Of a stretch of DNA of 26,809 bases, positions 1-9,488 are shown piece by piece. This stretch comes from a virus: positions 1 through 26,809 of IMG/VR virus record IMGVR_UViG_3300022833_000373. One strand, written 5' to 3'. Each line of letters begins with the position of its first letter. The stretch's first letter is position 1. The translations under genes were made by a program, and so were the position numbers. The notes beneath the pieces are model-generated. The model was given only the letters and a program-made list of their open reading frames with translations, searched no databases and was not told the DNA's origin.

Positions 1-233
1 GTAGGTCCAGTAACTAGTGAGTCAGCACCAGTTGGGCCAAGGGTTCCAGTTGGGCCAGTTACAAAGCTGTCGGCTCCAGTTGGGCCAGTAGGTCCAGTAA
101 CTAGTGAGTCAGCACCAGTTGGGCCAGTTACAAAGCTGTCGGCTCCAGTTGGGCCAGTAACGGCACTATCGGCTCCAGTCGGACCAATAGGACCAGTTGG
201 GCCAGTTACAGTGCTATCAGCCCCTGTAGGGCC
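1..233 (-). repeat. Direct repeats encoding Gly-X-Y units of the fibre
   Basis: Bases 1-39 recur exactly at 88-126, and 46-90 recur exactly at 115-159. The remaining units are diverged versions of the same 40-50 base block. The perfect identity at DNA level, beyond what the protein needs, points to recent duplication or gene conversion within the fibre gene. Confidence 0.85.
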
Positions 234-341
234 CCCAGGGCCAGTAACTCCTTCTGCGCCTTGTGGGCCTGACGCAGAGACAGAAAGAATATGCCGCGGG
301 TAGCGCCCCGCGGAGACAGCGGTCACCTCGTACTGAGACAT
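1..341 (-). CDS. Collagen-like phage tail fibre protein, N-terminal part (runs off window)
   Basis: The start is an ATG at 341-339 that overlaps the TAA stop of the upstream minus-strand gene (TAATG), so the two are probably translationally coupled. About 30 ordinary residues ([20 protein letters not shown]...) lead into an uninterrupted run of Gly-X-Y triplets, mostly GPTG and GADSxVTG. I see six copies of a GADS(T/A/F/L)VTGPTG-like unit before the window edge. Collagen-like triple helices are common in phage tail fibres and fibrils, where they form trimeric rods. The position next to a small beta-sandwich tail protein supports a virion role. Prolines are mainly in the X position and Thr or Ala in Y. 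The C-terminus lies outside the window, so length and receptor-binding domain are unknown. Confidence 0.85.
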   Translation of the reverse strand, partial: MSQYEVTAVSAGRYPRHILSVSASGPQGAEGVTGPGGPTGADSTVTGPTGPIGPTGADSAVTGPTGADSFVTGPTGADSLVTGPTGPTGADSFVTGPTGTLGPTGADSLVTGP

Positions 342-703
342 TATCTGGTTACCTCGGACCTAACTGCAAAGTTACCTTGAAGGATCTTATAAACAAATAT
401 GTCACCTGATGGGGCCACAAGCTCGAGGTCATAAGTGTACATACCTTCCTCGATTGTGGTCATTACATCATCAGAAATATAGATAGAGACGCTACCATCT
501 GTCTCTCCTAGCTCTATGCCGTCATTTTCTGTAGTAAGGTTCAACAGCACTACAGGGCTCTCAGCAGATGTTCTAACTTGCATTCTTGCAGAGTACCCGC
601 GAAGGATTATCGGCTTATTCGCAGGATCCTTGTAGTAAACTACGCGTGAAAAAGTTGAGCCTTGGTCGGCTATAATGTTGTAAAGACCTGCGGGTGAGCT
701 CAA
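341..703 (-). CDS. Small beta-sandwich phage tail/fibre-associated protein (LtfC/BppU-N-like)
   Basis: 120 residues. The pattern '[11 protein letters not shown] ... [15 protein letters not shown] ... [11 protein letters not shown] ... [13 protein letters not shown] ... [14 protein letters not shown]' is that of small phage beta-sandwich proteins (LtfC-type or BppU N-terminal-like) found beside tail-fibre genes: a 'D-G-T-F' N-terminus, an 'R-M-Q-V-R' strand, and a 'YDLEL...G....L-x-G' end. It probably attaches to the baseplate or fibre. The start is TTG at 703-701, preceded by a weak AAAGAG. No in-frame ATG exists before Met41, and the conserved N-terminal motif begins within the first 15 residues, so TTG is favoured. 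Its stop overlaps the ATG of the collagen-like gene. Family assignment is from pattern recognition only. Confidence 0.65.
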   Translation of the reverse strand: MSSPAGLYNIIADQGSTFSRVVYYKDPANKPIILRGYSARMQVRTSAESPVVLLNLTTENDGIELGETDGSVSIYISDDVMTTIEEGMYTYDLELVAPSGDIFVYKILQGNFAVRSEVTR

Positions 704-791
704 TTAGACTCTTTTCAGCGGTATGATTGGCAGAGTTATCTCAATTGTACCGCAGATAGTGGACCACTACACGAGGAGCTATACTGGACCC

Positions 792-1019
792 ATGAGTAGT
801 ATTCTAGAAAGTACAGAGTTAAACAATCTGGATGCAGAAGAGTCGGGTCCTGAATTCGCTCACTATGCTGAAGCAGCTTCTGTGACCGAAGGATATATCA
901 TGGGTAGGCCCGTAATGGCCATCTGTGGGAAGCTATTTGTACCGTCTAGAGACCCAAATAAATTCCCTATCTGCTCAATTTGCAAAAACATTGCGGAAGC
1001 ACTACTCTTAGATATATAA
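792..1019 (+). CDS. DUF3039 family protein
   Basis: 75 residues from the chosen start. The segment from 'HYAEAASVTEGYIMGRPVMAICGKLFVPSRDP' to 'FPICSICKNIAEAL' matches DUF3039, a small family nearly confined to actinobacteria and their phages: His-Tyr, G-x-P-V-x-A-(L/I)-C-G, V-P-S-R-D-P, F-P-(V/I)-C-x-x-C-K. The three cysteines (CG, CxxC) look like a metal site; no function is established. The frame is open back to an ATG at 723, but the extra 23 residues do not look like the family and have no ribosome site. The ATG at 792 has AGGAG at 774-778, although at a long spacing. It is divergent from the tail module, so promoters for both directions should lie in 704-791. Confidence 0.8.
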   Translation: MSSILESTELNNLDAEESGPEFAHYAEAASVTEGYIMGRPVMAICGKLFVPSRDPNKFPICSICKNIAEALLLDI

Positions 1020-1045
1020 TAAAAATCAACCACTAGATGTTGACT

Positions 1046-1051
1046 TATACT
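1046..1051 (+). promoter_or_regulatory. Candidate -10 box (TATACT) for the nrd operon
   Basis: TATACT sits 87 bases before nrdH, and TTGACT directly abuts it at 1040-1045, so it is not a correctly spaced -35. Transcription would start near 1058, giving an approximately 80 nt leader that contains the hairpin at 1067-1102. Moderate support only. Confidence 0.4.
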
Positions 1052-1066
1052 GGTTATCCAACCGGT

Positions 1067-1102
1067 CCTGGCGTCTGCATTTTTGCAACAAAAAACGCCA
1101 GG
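1067..1102 (+). other. Inverted repeat in the nrdH leader
   Basis: CCTGGCGT (1067-1074) pairs with ACGCCAGG (1095-1102), an 8-bp perfect stem around a 20-base loop that contains TGCATTTTTGCA, a further short inverted repeat. There is no T-tract after it, so it is not a standard terminator. It could be a regulatory leader structure or a protein-binding site for the nrd operon. It does not resemble the NrdR box I know. Confidence 0.5.
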
Positions 1103-1137
1103 ATTTGTCATCTCTTGCCATCTGAAAGGTATCAAAC

Positions 1138-1356
1138 ATGGTTACTGTATACACACTGCCTTCATGCGTCCAATGCGACAGCACCAAGAGAGTTTTGACT
1201 AGGAACGGTATTGAGTTTGAAACAATCGACCTAAGTACGGATGAAGCTGCCATGGCGCTCGTAAAAGAGCTTGGCTACAGTGCTGCACCTATTGTTGTTG
1301 TAGGTGACGACCACTGGAGTGGGTTTCGCATGGATAAAATTTCTGCACTTGTGTAA
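1138..1356 (+). CDS. nrdH: NrdH-redoxin (glutaredoxin-like electron donor of class Ib RNR)
   Basis: 72 residues, a normal NrdH length. It starts 'VTVYTLPSCVQCDSTKRVL', with the redox pair Cys10-Val-Gln-Cys13. NrdH has thioredoxin-like activity in a glutaredoxin fold and re-reduces NrdE after each turnover. The 'SAAPIVVVGDDHWSGFRMDKI' segment has the cis-Pro region and the W-S-G-F-R-x-D signature that separates NrdH from glutaredoxins and suits reduction by thioredoxin reductase. Ribosome site GAAAGG at 1124-1129. First gene of nrdHIEF; nrdI follows after 2 bases. Confidence 0.95.
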   Translation: MVTVYTLPSCVQCDSTKRVLTRNGIEFETIDLSTDEAAMALVKELGYSAAPIVVVGDDHWSGFRMDKISALV

Positions 1357-1358
1357 TT

Positions 1359-1747
1359 ATGTACGACATAGTATATTTTTCTAACGTATCTAATAATACG
1401 CACAGGTTTATGGAAAAGTTAGGCCTTCCAGCTCAGCGGATACCAGTCCGATGGGATGGTGAAGAGCCTTTCATGGCTTACGGAGAGTACGTTTTGTTTC
1501 TCCCCACTTATGGTGGAGGAAATGACGAGCACACTGTGCCAAAACAGGTCAAGAGTTTTTTGAACATCAAAACCAATAGAGACTTGCTTCGCGGTGTTGT
1601 CGGACTCGGCAATACTAATTTTGGTGACCACTTTTGCGGTGCAGCCGAGATGATTTCAGCAAAAACTGGTGTACCTTTGCTGTATCGCGTAGAAATAATG
1701 GGTACACCGTATGACGTAGAACAAGTAAACGAGAGGTTAAAACAACT

Positions 1748-1775
<28 letters not shown>
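1359..1775 (+). CDS. nrdI: NrdI flavodoxin-like protein for NrdF cofactor assembly
   Basis: 138 residues. The N-terminus '[20 protein letters not shown]' is the FMN phosphate loop of NrdI, followed by '[11 protein letters not shown]' and '[42 protein letters not shown]', all NrdI signatures. NrdI uses FMN to supply the oxidant that builds the dimanganese-tyrosyl radical in NrdF. The last 28 bases overlap nrdE, a tight coupling within the operon. The length matches the actinobacterial family and there is no sign of damage. Confidence 0.93.
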
Positions 1776-4842
<3,067 letters not shown>

Positions 4843-4852
4843 GGAGGCGAAA

Positions 4853-4897
4853 ATGGGTTGCGACTGCGAAGGCTGCGGATGCGGTACAAGTAAGTAA
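4853..4897 (+). CDS. 14-residue Cys-rich micropeptide after nrdF
   Basis: The reading frame encodes MGCDCEGCGCGTSK and then TAA. Four of 14 residues are Cys, spaced C-x-C-x2-C-x-C. It is preceded by a near-perfect ribosome site, AAGGAGG at 4841-4847, five bases from the ATG and the strongest Shine-Dalgarno in the window, which argues that it is translated. A terminator stem starts eight bases after its stop. Two readings: a metal-binding mini-peptide linked to the metal-dependent NrdF, or a Cys-rich attenuator peptide whose translation controls the terminator, like poly-Cys leader ORFs known in mycobacteria. I do not recognise it as a named family. Confidence 0.7.
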   Translation: MGCDCEGCGCGTSK

Positions 4898-4903
4898 AAA
4901 GAT

Positions 4904-4932
4904 AGGCCACCCTCCGGGGTGGCTTTTCTTTT
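4904..4932 (+). terminator. Rho-independent terminator of the nrd operon
   Basis: GCCACCC (4906-4912) pairs with GGGTGGC (4917-4923) around a 4-base loop, with a T-rich tail TTTTCTTTT to 4932. Preceding A-rich bases also give a weaker structure on the other strand. The tail runs directly into the -10 box of the next gene. Confidence 0.9.
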
Positions 4933-4933
4933 G

Positions 4934-4945
4934 TATACTGTACCC
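4934..4945 (+). promoter_or_regulatory. Leaderless promoter -10 (TATACT) of the FmdB gene
   Basis: TATACT (4934-4939) is followed by exactly six bases and then the ATG at 4946, so transcription should begin at or next to the start codon. There is no ribosome site and no clear -35. Confidence 0.65.
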
Positions 4946-5125
4946 ATGCCTACTTATTCCTATACCTGTGAGAATGGACACGAGTATGAGGAAGTCCGTG
5001 GGATTTCTGAAGATCAGCAAGTTTTCACTTGCGTTACCCCCCTGTGTGGCACTAGACTAAAGCGTAAGTTCACTGCTCCGACGATCACTTTTAGCGGGCC
5101 AGGATTCAACACAACGCGAGGGTAA
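4946..5125 (+). CDS. FmdB-family zinc ribbon protein
   Basis: 59 residues starting MPTYSYTCENGHEYEE, then 'CVTPLCGTRLKRKFTAPTITFSGPGF'. This is the FmdB (CxxC_CxxC_SSSS) zinc-ribbon pattern: P-x-Y-x-Y-x-C near the N-terminus, a second Cys pair, K-(K/R)-x-F/I, and a GPGF end. These small proteins are frequent in actinobacteria and phages and are sometimes called regulatory; function is not established. The first pair is C-x3-H rather than C-x2-C, and the second Cys pair is C-x4-C. The ATG at 4946 is chosen over 4919 because the family starts at MPTY and the upstream part lies in the terminator. whiB follows after 5 bases. Confidence 0.85.
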   Translation: MPTYSYTCENGHEYEEVRGISEDQQVFTCVTPLCGTRLKRKFTAPTITFSGPGFNTTRG

Positions 5126-5130
5126 CCACC

Positions 5131-5451
5131 ATGGGAGACAAACAATACTTAAGAATACAAGTACCAGAGTTTATCTCCGAGGGTACTGCTTCTTGCGCTT
5201 CTGAATCTGTGGACCCTGAATTGTTTTTCCCCGTGGATGTTGAAGATCGTACTGGAAAAGTAACCTCGTCTTACAAGAACTTAAGGGCCGCTAAAGAAGT
5301 GTGCAACAAGTGCCCACTTAGTCTCAAGTGTTTAGAGTATGCCATAACAAGCTATGACTCGGGTATTTGGGGGGGCACCACTGAGGAGCAGCGCACTAAT
5401 ATTAGGCGCAAGGTCGGTAGAGATAGGTCTAGAATACAGCTTAAGCGCTAG
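5131..5451 (+). CDS. WhiB-like iron-sulfur transcription regulator
   Basis: 106 residues. The four cluster-binding cysteines of the Wbl family are C22, C58, C61 and C67 (C...C-x2-C-x5-C), followed by G78-I-W-G-G and 'TTEEQR', the Wbl turn motif. The basic tail (RRKVGRDRSRIQLKR) resembles the DNA-binding AT-hook-like end. Wbl proteins bind a 4Fe-4S cluster and control transcription, usually with the principal sigma factor. Phage-borne copies such as TM4 WhiBTM4 can down-regulate host whiB genes. The family is restricted to actinobacteria and their phages, so this gene is a main reason for the host assignment. It sits 5 bases after the FmdB gene, probably one transcript. Confidence 0.95.
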   Translation: MGDKQYLRIQVPEFISEGTASCASESVDPELFFPVDVEDRTGKVTSSYKNLRAAKEVCNKCPLSLKCLEYAITSYDSGIWGGTTEEQRTNIRRKVGRDRSRIQLKR

Positions 5452-5455
5452 ATGG

Positions 5456-5461
5456 TAGAAT
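5456..5461 (+). promoter_or_regulatory. Candidate -10 (TAGAAT) for the holin-like gene
   Basis: TAGAAT lies 54 bases before the ATG at 5516. The same hexamer serves as the -10 at 11400, 21829 and 23062. The leader would be about 48 nt, contain a GCCT...AGGC short inverted repeat, and end in the ribosome site AAGGGAG (about 5503-5509). Confidence 0.5.
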
Positions 5462-5515
5462 AGAAGTTGCCTGGGAGAGAGGCGTCTATATTCGCAATCT
5501 ATCTAAGGGAGTCTC

Positions 5516-5779
5516 ATGGGAATCTTCGCAGAAGTATTTCGTAGAACCGTAGCTCTAATTATTCTCCGTGTAAGTGGAGTCTTTGCTGGAGGCTCTCTTG
5601 CTGGAGTAGAACTCTGGCAAGCAGGTGCAATGGCAGCATTTATCGGCCTCATGGACGTAGCAGAGAATCTATCTCGTGCGTATATGACTGATGGCGTGCT
5701 TGACATGCAGGAGATCAACTCGGCTTTTGGCTCACAGTCGGCCGAGGATGCAGATCCGTATCTAGCAAAAAGAGACTAA
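5516..5779 (+). CDS. Small membrane protein, holin-like
   Basis: 87 residues. The basic start (MGIFAEVFRRT) is followed by a hydrophobic segment at about 11-28 (VALIILRVSGVFAGGSLA) and a second at about 34-46 (WQAGAMAAFIGLM), then a polar tail with 'GVLDMQEINSAFGSQ'. Small two-helix proteins with this layout and a D/E-x-E-I-N-x-A-F tail occur in many actinophages and are usually annotated as membrane protein or holin. A strong ribosome site (AAGGGAG) and its own promoter suggest high expression. No endolysin is adjacent in this window, so the lysis role is inferred. A strong terminator follows. Confidence 0.6.
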   Translation: MGIFAEVFRRTVALIILRVSGVFAGGSLAGVELWQAGAMAAFIGLMDVAENLSRAYMTDGVLDMQEINSAFGSQSAEDADPYLAKRD

Positions 5780-5795
5780 CAAATAAAAAAATAAC

Positions 5796-5836
5796 AGCTC
5801 CTACTGGACAAATGCTCCGGTAGGGGCTATTATTTT
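5796..5836 (+). terminator. Strong hairpin terminator after the holin-like gene
   Basis: A 13-bp stem (5796-5808 with 5816-5828, with G:T wobbles) encloses a 7-base loop and is followed by ATTATTTTG. An A-rich stretch lies just upstream (5780-5793), so it may also act on the other strand. The T-tract contains the -10 of the next gene. Confidence 0.85.
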
Positions 5837-5839
5837 GTC
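5828..5839 (+). promoter_or_regulatory. Leaderless promoter of the 5840 gene
   Basis: TATTAT (5828-5833) is followed by six bases and the ATG at 5840. TGGACA at 5805-5810 is a correctly spaced (17 bp) -35-like element inside the terminator stem. Confidence 0.6.
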
Positions 5840-6079
5840 ATGGATACTTTTGAAATTTGGCTAGAACACGGAATTAAGATGGGCTGGTGCGGTCCTGCTA
5901 TATGTGACACTCATGACGGGACCCCCATGTCAGAAACAGAAATGGAAGAATTTGAAGATGGTGGTGACCCCTGCCTCCACGTAATTCGTCTCTATGAAGA
6001 TACCGATCAAAAGAAGTCCATTGAGGAAACCCACTCGCCTTCTGTCTGGCGGGCAACAAACCGTGGAATAGATGTATAG
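5840..6079 (+). CDS. Small conserved phage protein, paralogue of the 22829 gene
   Basis: 79 residues, acidic. Key pattern: 'FEIWLEHGIKMGWCGPAICDTHDGTPMSE ... PCLHVIRLY ... SPSVWRATNRGI'. The same skeleton (W-x-E-x-G...P-x-C-x-THDG-x-P...C-x-H-x-x-x-L-Y...P-S-x-W-R-A-x-x-R-G) recurs in the minus-strand gene at 22829-23059. The conserved Cys/His residues (CDTHD, C-x-H) suggest a small metal site. I know similar proteins only as actinophage hypotheticals. Leaderless start; no ribosome site. Confidence 0.75.
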   Translation: MDTFEIWLEHGIKMGWCGPAICDTHDGTPMSETEMEEFEDGGDPCLHVIRLYEDTDQKKSIEETHSPSVWRATNRGIDV

Positions 6080-6080
6080 T

Positions 6081-6092
6081 TAGTATCAACAA
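6081..6092 (+). promoter_or_regulatory. -10 (TAGTAT) placed to start transcription at the tRNA 5' end
   Basis: TAGTAT (6081-6086) lies six bases before the first base of the tRNA acceptor stem, the same offset seen before leaderless start codons. The tRNA may therefore be made without a 5' leader. Confidence 0.55.
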
Positions 6093-6168
6093 CCCTCTCT
6101 AACTCAATTGGCAGAGTGGTTGACCGTTTACGGTTAACTGGTTCGTGGTTCAAGTCCACGGAGAGGGA
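6093..6168 (+). tRNA. tRNA with atypical anticodon arm, isotype uncertain
   Basis: The acceptor stem CCCTCTC (6093-6099) pairs perfectly with GAGAGGG (6161-6167), discriminator A6168, no encoded CCA. The D arm is ACTC/GAGT with a GG-containing loop; the T arm is CGTGG-TTCAAGT-CCACG, all canonical. The anticodon arm is not: between D and T stems there are 26 bases instead of about 23, and the hairpin is symmetric (GTTGAC / GTTAAC with one G:T), leaving an 8-base loop CGTTTACG; 7 bases cannot be obtained without a bulge. Depending on which T is U33, the anticodon reads TAC (Val, with purine 37) or TTA (which would read UAA, but with an unusual C37). I would not assign an isotype. Confidence 0.8.
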
Positions 6169-6193
6169 CGTCATCGATTTAAATAAATTCGTG

Positions 6194-6206
6194 TAGTATT
6201 TTAAGC
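6194..6206 (+). promoter_or_regulatory. Leaderless promoter of the GT61-like gene
   Basis: TAGTAT (6194-6199) plus seven bases, then the ATG at 6207. No ribosome site is present. Confidence 0.6.
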
Positions 6207-7190
6207 ATGAAGCATGAGATATTTGGCGATTTAGCCCCCATAGGCACACAGTACTCTGACGGGCTGTACGTCACATTTAAGGACAGCGATGTGCACGCTG
6301 TATACGCGAGTGTAGGTGACGTACCCCCTAGCTCTTTGAGCAATCCGACAGTGATATCTGACATAAAAAACTGCGCCCTCATACCGATCGTTCTGCAGTA
6401 TGGGCACATGTTTGAAGAGTACCTAAGCGGCATCCTTTCCATGCATGAAGCGGCTACTCTTAGTTCTCAGGTAATTACCTTTATAGTTCCCCCAAAGGCA
6501 AGAGAGATCAGCGAGTACGAATTTTTTCTAAAACATTTAGAAGCATACGGTGTAAATTTTATCTACTGTAGTGCAGCTGAAGAATTCTCGACATTTAGAT
6601 TTAGCAACCTACGCCTAGTTGAAGCCGTTGATCGGAATGCGCACACTATGAGTCTAGTGAGAGACTTTTGCTTATATGTTTCCGATAAATTAGTCGATAG
6701 ATCAGACGTGGCCGGATGCTCGTACTTGAGTAGGCAGAGTGGGGTAGACTCTCAAGATCTTGACGACGGAGAACTCGAGTGGCTGGCCAACAACAGACAC
6801 TTAAAATACACAGCTACTCAATCTAGAGTTAACGAAGAATCTACTCTAATCAATTACTTTCTCGCAAAGGGGGACACCGAAATCCGTCTCTCTGAGGATT
6901 TTGCCTCTTTTGAGGACCAAGTAAGGTTCTTCTCCTCGCTGAAAACCTTAATATCTCCTTCTGGAAGCGGGCTATTCAATCTCTTCTTCATGAAACCAGG
7001 ATCCGCTATCATAGAGCTAGCTACACCCTTGGGCACGCACTTCGGAAATGGCAACTACAGTAGTGCGTACCATCTCCAATACCCGCTTTACTCTTTTATA
7101 TCGGGGCTCAACTACATAGGACTGCCTCATTCTAGGGAACCTAGGGAAATTATAAATAAGCTAGAACTGCTGCACGAATCGATACTCTAA
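6207..7190 (+). CDS. GT61-like glycosyltransferase
   Basis: 327 residues, soluble. The C-terminal part has the best-known GT61 (DUF563) pattern: 'YLSRQSG' at 173-179 (family S-R), 'NEESTLINYF', 'SFEDQVRFFSSLKTLISPSGSGLFN' ending at 258, then 'FFMKPGSAIIEL' at 261-271. The typical motif is P-H-G-A-G; here it is P-S-G-S-G, so the usual His is Ser. GT61 enzymes transfer sugars to proteins, lipids or polysaccharides. In a phage this could decorate virion proteins or the host envelope, or modify DNA; substrate unknown. It overlaps the cytidylyltransferase gene by one base (TAATG), so the two probably act together. Leaderless start. Confidence 0.7.
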   Translation: MKHEIFGDLAPIGTQYSDGLYVTFKDSDVHAVYASVGDVPPSSLSNPTVISDIKNCALIPIVLQYGHMFEEYLSGILSMHEAATLSSQVITFIVPPKAREISEYEFFLKHLEAYGVNFIYCSAAEEFSTFRFSNLRLVEAVDRNAHTMSLVRDFCLYVSDKLVDRSDVAGCSYLSRQSGVDSQDLDDGELEWLANNRHLKYTATQSRVNEESTLINYFLAKGDTEIRLSEDFASFEDQVRFFSSLKTLISPSGSGLFNLFFMKPGSAIIELATPLGTHFGNGNYSSAYHLQYPLYSFISGLNYIGLPHSREPREIINKLELLHESIL

Positions 7191-7615
7191 TGAGTACGCC
7201 TCTATCCGTATACACAGGAGGAACTTTTGACCTTTTCCATTGGGGCCATGCAAGGTTTTTAGAGCAATGCTCTCGCTTGGGTGATGTCTGTGTTTCATTA
7301 AATACAGATGAGTTTATCCAATTCTACAAAGGTAGTAATCCTGTAATGTCGTATCAAGAAAGATTGACTACCCTAGAGTCCTGCAAGTGGGTCACCAGTG
7401 TTATTCAGAACTTTGGCGGTGCCGATAGCAAGATCGCTATTGAGTCGACAATGCCGGACATTATTGCAGTGGGCTCCGACTGGGAAGGCAGAGACTACTA
7501 CTCGCAGATGGGATTTACTCAAAACTGGTTAGATGCCAGGGGTATATCTTTGGTCTACTTACCTTACACAATTGGTATAAGCAGCACCGACATAAAAAAC
7601 CGTCTAAAGTCCTAA
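7190..7615 (+). CDS. TagD-like cytidylyltransferase (nucleotidyltransferase)
   Basis: 141 residues, one complete cytidylyltransferase-like domain. 'GGTFDLFHWGH' at 10-20 contains the H-x-G-H nucleotide site; 'SYQERLTTLESCKWV' holds the conserved E-R; 'VGSDWEGRDYY' resembles TagD G-D-D-W-x-G; 'ISSTDIKNR' at 130-138 is the I-S-S-T-x-I-(K/R) motif. Such enzymes make CDP-glycerol, CDP-ribitol or ADP/CDP-sugar donors. The one-base overlap with the glycosyltransferase suggests it makes the activated donor for that enzyme or a related surface polymer. The exact substrate cannot be read from the sequence. Confidence 0.8.
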   Translation: MSTPLSVYTGGTFDLFHWGHARFLEQCSRLGDVCVSLNTDEFIQFYKGSNPVMSYQERLTTLESCKWVTSVIQNFGGADSKIAIESTMPDIIAVGSDWEGRDYYSQMGFTQNWLDARGISLVYLPYTIGISSTDIKNRLKS

Positions 7616-7618
7616 AGC

Positions 7619-7653
7619 TTGCGTAGTTATATCTAGTATGCTACCCTAAACGT
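7619..7653 (+). promoter_or_regulatory. Candidate promoter of the subtilase gene
   Basis: TTGCGT (7619-7624), 17 bases, TACCCT (7642-7647), six bases, ATG at 7654. An alternative -10, TAGTAT at 7634-7639, would leave a short leader. No ribosome site is visible. Confidence 0.45.
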
Positions 7654-9057
<1,404 letters not shown>

Positions 9058-9100
9058 GGTACTAAATATAGCATACTGAACACCGCTATTTTGCTGGTTA

Positions 9101-9157
9101 ATGTACAAAAGGTAGTGTACATAAATGCCATACAACCTTAGGTCTAAGTTTGTATGG
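9101..9157. other. Two inverted repeats downstream of the protease gene
   Basis: The stronger one, CCATACAACCTTAG (9128-9141), a 2-base gap and CTAAGTTTGTATGG (9144-9157), pairs 13 of 14. It lacks a T-tract and ends 11 bases before a good -35 (9169), so it could be an operator or a weak terminator. A smaller one, ATGTAC...GTACAT, spans 9101-9106 and 9117-9122. Together they fill most of the 146-base gap before the next gene. Confidence 0.6.
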
Positions 9158-9168
9158 AAAACAGGGGA

Positions 9169-9203
9169 TTGACCCCCTATCGAAGAGGAGATACAATTAA
9201 AGT
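9169..9203 (+). promoter_or_regulatory. Near-consensus promoter, leaderless, for the 9204 gene
   Basis: TTGACC (9169-9174), a 17-base spacer, TACAAT (9192-9197), six bases, ATG at 9204. This is the most complete -35/-10 pair in the window. Confidence 0.75.
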
Positions 9204-9434
9204 ATGGAAAACATTCAAACATTAGCTTTAATAGTGCTAGCAGCCGAGTTTGTAATCATCTTGGTGCTCTTCTGGCACCTTGGCCGCGAGTCAGGCGAGT
9301 ATGAAAAGAAGCACAGAAGCGACGAACGAGATTTGATTATTAGGTTGATCCAATCAACTAGACGCCGCTCCGTGAGCGACGAGACAAATGAATTTAGAGA
9401 AGTTCTAGTAGAAAAACTAAAAAACCGTTTGTGA
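9204..9434 (+). CDS. Small single-pass membrane protein, function unknown
   Basis: 76 residues. One hydrophobic helix at about 7-24 (LALIVLAAEFVIILVLFW), then a strongly charged cytoplasmic-type tail (RESGEYEKKHRSDERDLIIRLIQSTRRRS) and a helical C-terminus with alternating charges. I recognise no family. GAGGAG at 9185-9190 falls inside the promoter spacer and would not be in the mRNA if transcription starts at the ATG. Confidence 0.7.
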   Translation: MENIQTLALIVLAAEFVIILVLFWHLGRESGEYEKKHRSDERDLIIRLIQSTRRRSVSDETNEFREVLVEKLKNRL

Positions 9435-9488
9435 GTTAGAGCCAAATAGGCTATGCTCATACAAGTAAATCAACCCCACTACAGATAG

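Noticed and set aside
1-233. Repeat array that might look like CRISPR
   Set aside because: Units are tandem, of unequal length, have no unique spacers, and translate into a continuous Gly-X-Y frame.
723-791. Longer start for the DUF3039 gene
   Set aside because: No ribosome site, and the added residues do not resemble the family N-terminus; ATG 792 fits better.
6093-6168. Ochre suppressor tRNA (anticodon TTA)
   Set aside because: Would need C at position 37, which is almost always a purine, and the 8-nt loop makes the register ambiguous; kept only as a possibility.
9126-9173. 15-codon frame MPYNLRSKFVWKTGD in the gap after the protease
   Set aside because: No ribosome site or leaderless -10 in front; it overlaps the hairpin and promoter.
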